A DNA stretch of 64,000 nucleotides, from positions 104,420 to 168,419 of the forward strand of contig NZ_JAATOO010000010.1 in assembly GCF_011806575.1 (NCBI RefSeq), given 5' to 3'. Both the position numbers and the translations under genes were made by a program. Origin of the DNA: Vibrio hepatarius (lineage in GTDB: Bacteria; Pseudomonadota; Gammaproteobacteria; Enterobacterales; Vibrionaceae). The notes beneath the pieces were generated by a model. That model was not told the DNA's origin. It ran no database searches and saw nothing but the letters and a program-made list of their open reading frames with translations. Below are positions 59,657 through 64,000 of this stretch, one piece after another (positions within the stretch are counted from its first letter, which is position 1; the number at the start of each line of letters is the position of its first letter).

Positions 59657-59682
59657 AGCCGACCTAAATGGTCGGCTTTTTT
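59657..59682 (+). terminator. terminator after add
   Basis: AGCCGACC and GGTCGGCT (59657-59664 with 59670-59677) around TAAAT, then TTTTT. Confidence 0.88.
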
Positions 59683-59721
59683 ATACCCACTCGACTAAGA
59701 TTTAAAGAATGGGAGGCGTGC

Positions 59722-60549
59722 ATGCATGATAAGATCATCATTTATTCATCATCATTAGTGGCGGTTCTCAGCTCATTTGCGAGCTTTTCCTGCACACTGA
59801 CCATGGGCTATAGAACCAATGAAAGACCGCCTCTTATAGCCGCCGCGCCCAATAATTCCGGCTTGTATCAACAGCTCTATACAACGGCTGCACGCAAGAT
59901 TGGCTGCGAGTTAAATATCGTTAGAGGTCCGAAAAAACGCATTCTTAAACAGCTAGAGAAAGGACAAATCGATTTTTATCCAGGCTTTAGCTTCAATCCA
60001 ACCCGAGCAAAATACACCTACTTTATTGATAACGGCCTACCAGGTGGTGAAATAGGCATTTCACTAGCAAGCTACCCAGAGATAGAAAAACTAGCACAGC
60101 TATCCGGAGTCACCGTCTTACAATCTTTGGGTTCACCTGACTTTGTTCGCAATGTGGAGAATGTTCATCGGTATACTGAAGCCGATATGACTATAGATAG
60201 AGCAGTGAAGCTGCTGATGAAAAAACGTGGCGACTTTTATATATATAGCCGAACCTCGATTGACTACTACCTTAAGCAAAATAAACCTAAGGGGATTAAA
60301 ACCCACCCCAATTGCTGTGGAGGCGTAAAACCGACCTATTTGGGCTTCTCTAGAAACTCTATATATATTACTGAACAAGCAAATGACGGCTTTGACTCAT
60401 CAAAGCCGCTGAGCCCAACAAATTTTCCGACAACTATCCGTTTGGGTGAATCAATAGCTCAGCAACTTGAGAAAACTCTGCATGAAATGCAAGACAATGG
60501 TGAAACCGACGCTATTTACCAACAATATTACGGGTTGACCAATTACTAG
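59722..60549 (+). CDS. periplasmic solute-binding protein, SBP_bac_3-like
   Basis: The ATG at 59722, behind a perfect GGGAGG, gives 275 residues; the open frame extends 18 codons further. A signal peptide is followed by a bilobed type-3 (amino-acid-binding-like) fold: GYRTNERPPLIAAAPNNSGLYQQL at the N-lobe, KGQIDFYPGFSFNPTRAKYTYFID, and a C-terminal YLGFSRNS segment. No transporter genes are adjacent, so it may serve a two-component sensor or a distant transporter. The signal peptide ends in ASFSC, which is not a convincing lipobox. Confidence 0.8.
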   Translation: MHDKIIIYSSSLVAVLSSFASFSCTLTMGYRTNERPPLIAAAPNNSGLYQQLYTTAARKIGCELNIVRGPKKRILKQLEKGQIDFYPGFSFNPTRAKYTYFIDNGLPGGEIGISLASYPEIEKLAQLSGVTVLQSLGSPDFVRNVENVHRYTEADMTIDRAVKLLMKKRGDFYIYSRTSIDYYLKQNKPKGIKTHPNCCGGVKPTYLGFSRNSIYITEQANDGFDSSKPLSPTNFPTTIRLGESIAQQLEKTLHEMQDNGETDAIYQQYYGLTNY

Positions 60550-60581
60550 TAGAGTTACGTATCTATGGCGGCGCCATAGGT

Positions 60582-60614
60582 AAAAAGCCCGCTGATCATT
60601 CAGCGGGCTTTTTG
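60582..60614. terminator. terminator after the solute-binding protein gene
   Basis: AAAAAGCCCGCTGA, loop TCAT, TCAGCGGGCTTTTT. A second perfect hairpin, CTATGGC-GGC-GCCATAG (60563-60579), sits directly before it. Confidence 0.9.
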
Positions 60615-60682
60615 AGTCCAAGTGTCTAGCAAATAAACACACTTAAGTTTGTTGAGACGTGATTAAACGGAAGCTAAAACGA

Positions 60683-60712
60683 GAAAACCCCAGTCTTTCG
60701 ACTGGGGTTTTA
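60683..60712. terminator. terminator of the tRNA-Ser / rRNA unit
   Basis: AAAACCCCAGTC, loop TTTC, GACTGGGGTTTT: a perfect 12-bp stem directly downstream (minus strand) of the tRNA-Ser gene. Confidence 0.88.
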
Positions 60713-60717
60713 AATAG

Positions 60718-60808
60718 TGGCGGAGAGATAGGGATTTGAACCCTAGATACGCTATTAACGTATGCCGGTTTTCAAGACCGGTGCTTTCAACCACTCAGCC
60801 ATCTCTCC
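60718..60808 (-). tRNA. tRNA-Ser (anticodon UGA)
   Basis: A 91-base gene with an encoded CCA end. The acceptor arm starts GGAGAGA and pairs with TCTCTCC; the anticodon loop CTTGAAA reads UGA, and a long variable arm (GCATACGTTAATAGCGTATC) is typical of tRNA-Ser. It lies about 70 bases past the 5S gene with no terminator between, so it is probably the distal gene of the rRNA operon. Confidence 0.95.
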
Positions 60809-60877
60809 ACAAATTGTCATCGTCAGATTAGTACACTGATGATGTTGTTACACGTATCTACGGGTAACGATATTTAA

Positions 60878-60996
60878 AGCCTGGCGATGTCCTACTCTCA
60901 CATGGGGAAGCCCCACACTACCATCGGCGCTAATTCGTTTCACTTCTGAGTTCGGCATGGAATCAGGTGGGTCCAAATCGCTATGGTCGCCAAGCA
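60878..60996 (-). rRNA. 5S ribosomal RNA
   Basis: About 119 bases. Read on the minus strand it starts TGCTTGGCGACCATAGCG and ends in GGACATCGCCAGGC, closing the terminal helix. It follows the 23S gene by about 85 bases. A GTTAC-CGTA-type hairpin (60847-60868) just past its 3' end may be a processing signal. Confidence 0.96.
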
Positions 60997-61081
60997 AATT
61001 CTTTAATTCGGAAAGCTGTTTGCGTTCTCACACATTCAATTCGTTCTTGTATCGAGTCCATCAAAACCCTTTGGGTGTTGT

Positions 61082-63971
<2,890 letters not shown>

Positions 63972-64000
63972 ATACAACCCCAAAGAGTTTCGCGAAGCGA

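Noticed and set aside
60563..60579. Perfect 7-bp hairpin CTATGGC-GGC-GCCATAG
   Set aside because: It sits next to a stronger terminator and has no T-tract of its own; probably part of the gene end, not a separate element.

Overview
The window reads as chromosome 1 of a Vibrio species. It carries a complete type II secretion operon in the eps order (C to N), SlmA between CoaBC and PyrE, the gmk-rpoZ-spoT-trmH-recG block, glnA-ntrB-ntrC with an added GGDEF-EAL gene and add, and the end of an rRNA operon; this content and order are typical of Vibrionaceae. Species cannot be fixed from the sequence alone. Almost everything is vertically inherited core genome. No insertion sequence, prophage, integron or CRISPR array was seen.

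Layout. 1-1309: front part of a chemoreceptor gene. 1510-6942: coaBC, slmA, an lpxL-type acyltransferase, then pyrE and rph on the other strand with an attenuator between them, and yicC. 6974-10152: the most accessory-looking part, with an RclR-like AraC regulator facing an AhpD-like gene and an RclC-like (DUF417) gene, then NrtS overlapping a soluble chemoreceptor-like protein. 10196-12269: psiE and a purine permease behind a guanine-type riboswitch. 12583-18633: gmk, rpoZ, spoT, trmH, recG. 18704-26062: cysQ-nudE, nfuA, comF, bioH, an unknown gene with a sigma-28-like promoter, tex, greB. 26233-28329: ompR and envZ, separated by a terminator-like hairpin.

28367-39582: the twelve-gene gsp/eps operon on the minus strand. 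39801-41090: hslR-hslO behind a sigma-32-type promoter. 41431-50674: pckA, an AsmA-like protein, the yihY-dtd-fabY(yiiD) cluster, a DUF2959 lipoprotein, an orphan P-loop ATPase and typA. 51158-55856: the nitrogen block glnA, a DUF4124 gene, ntrB and ntrC, with NtrC-type palindromes and a sigma-54 promoter. 55993-60549: a dual GGDEF-EAL protein, add and a periplasmic solute-binding protein. 60683-64000: a minus-strand rRNA operon end (23S, 5S, tRNA-Ser).

Themes are nucleotide and purine supply (pyrE, gmk, permease, add, spoT), envelope biogenesis and secretion (lpxL, eps, ompR-envZ, AsmA-like), nitrogen control, and stress response (hslRO, rcl-like genes, spoT). The best leads for follow-up are the guanine riboswitch with a shortened L3 loop, the RclR-like redox cluster without RclA, the NrtS/soluble chemoreceptor pair, the sigma-28-like promoter in front of an unknown gene, and the terminator between ompR and envZ.
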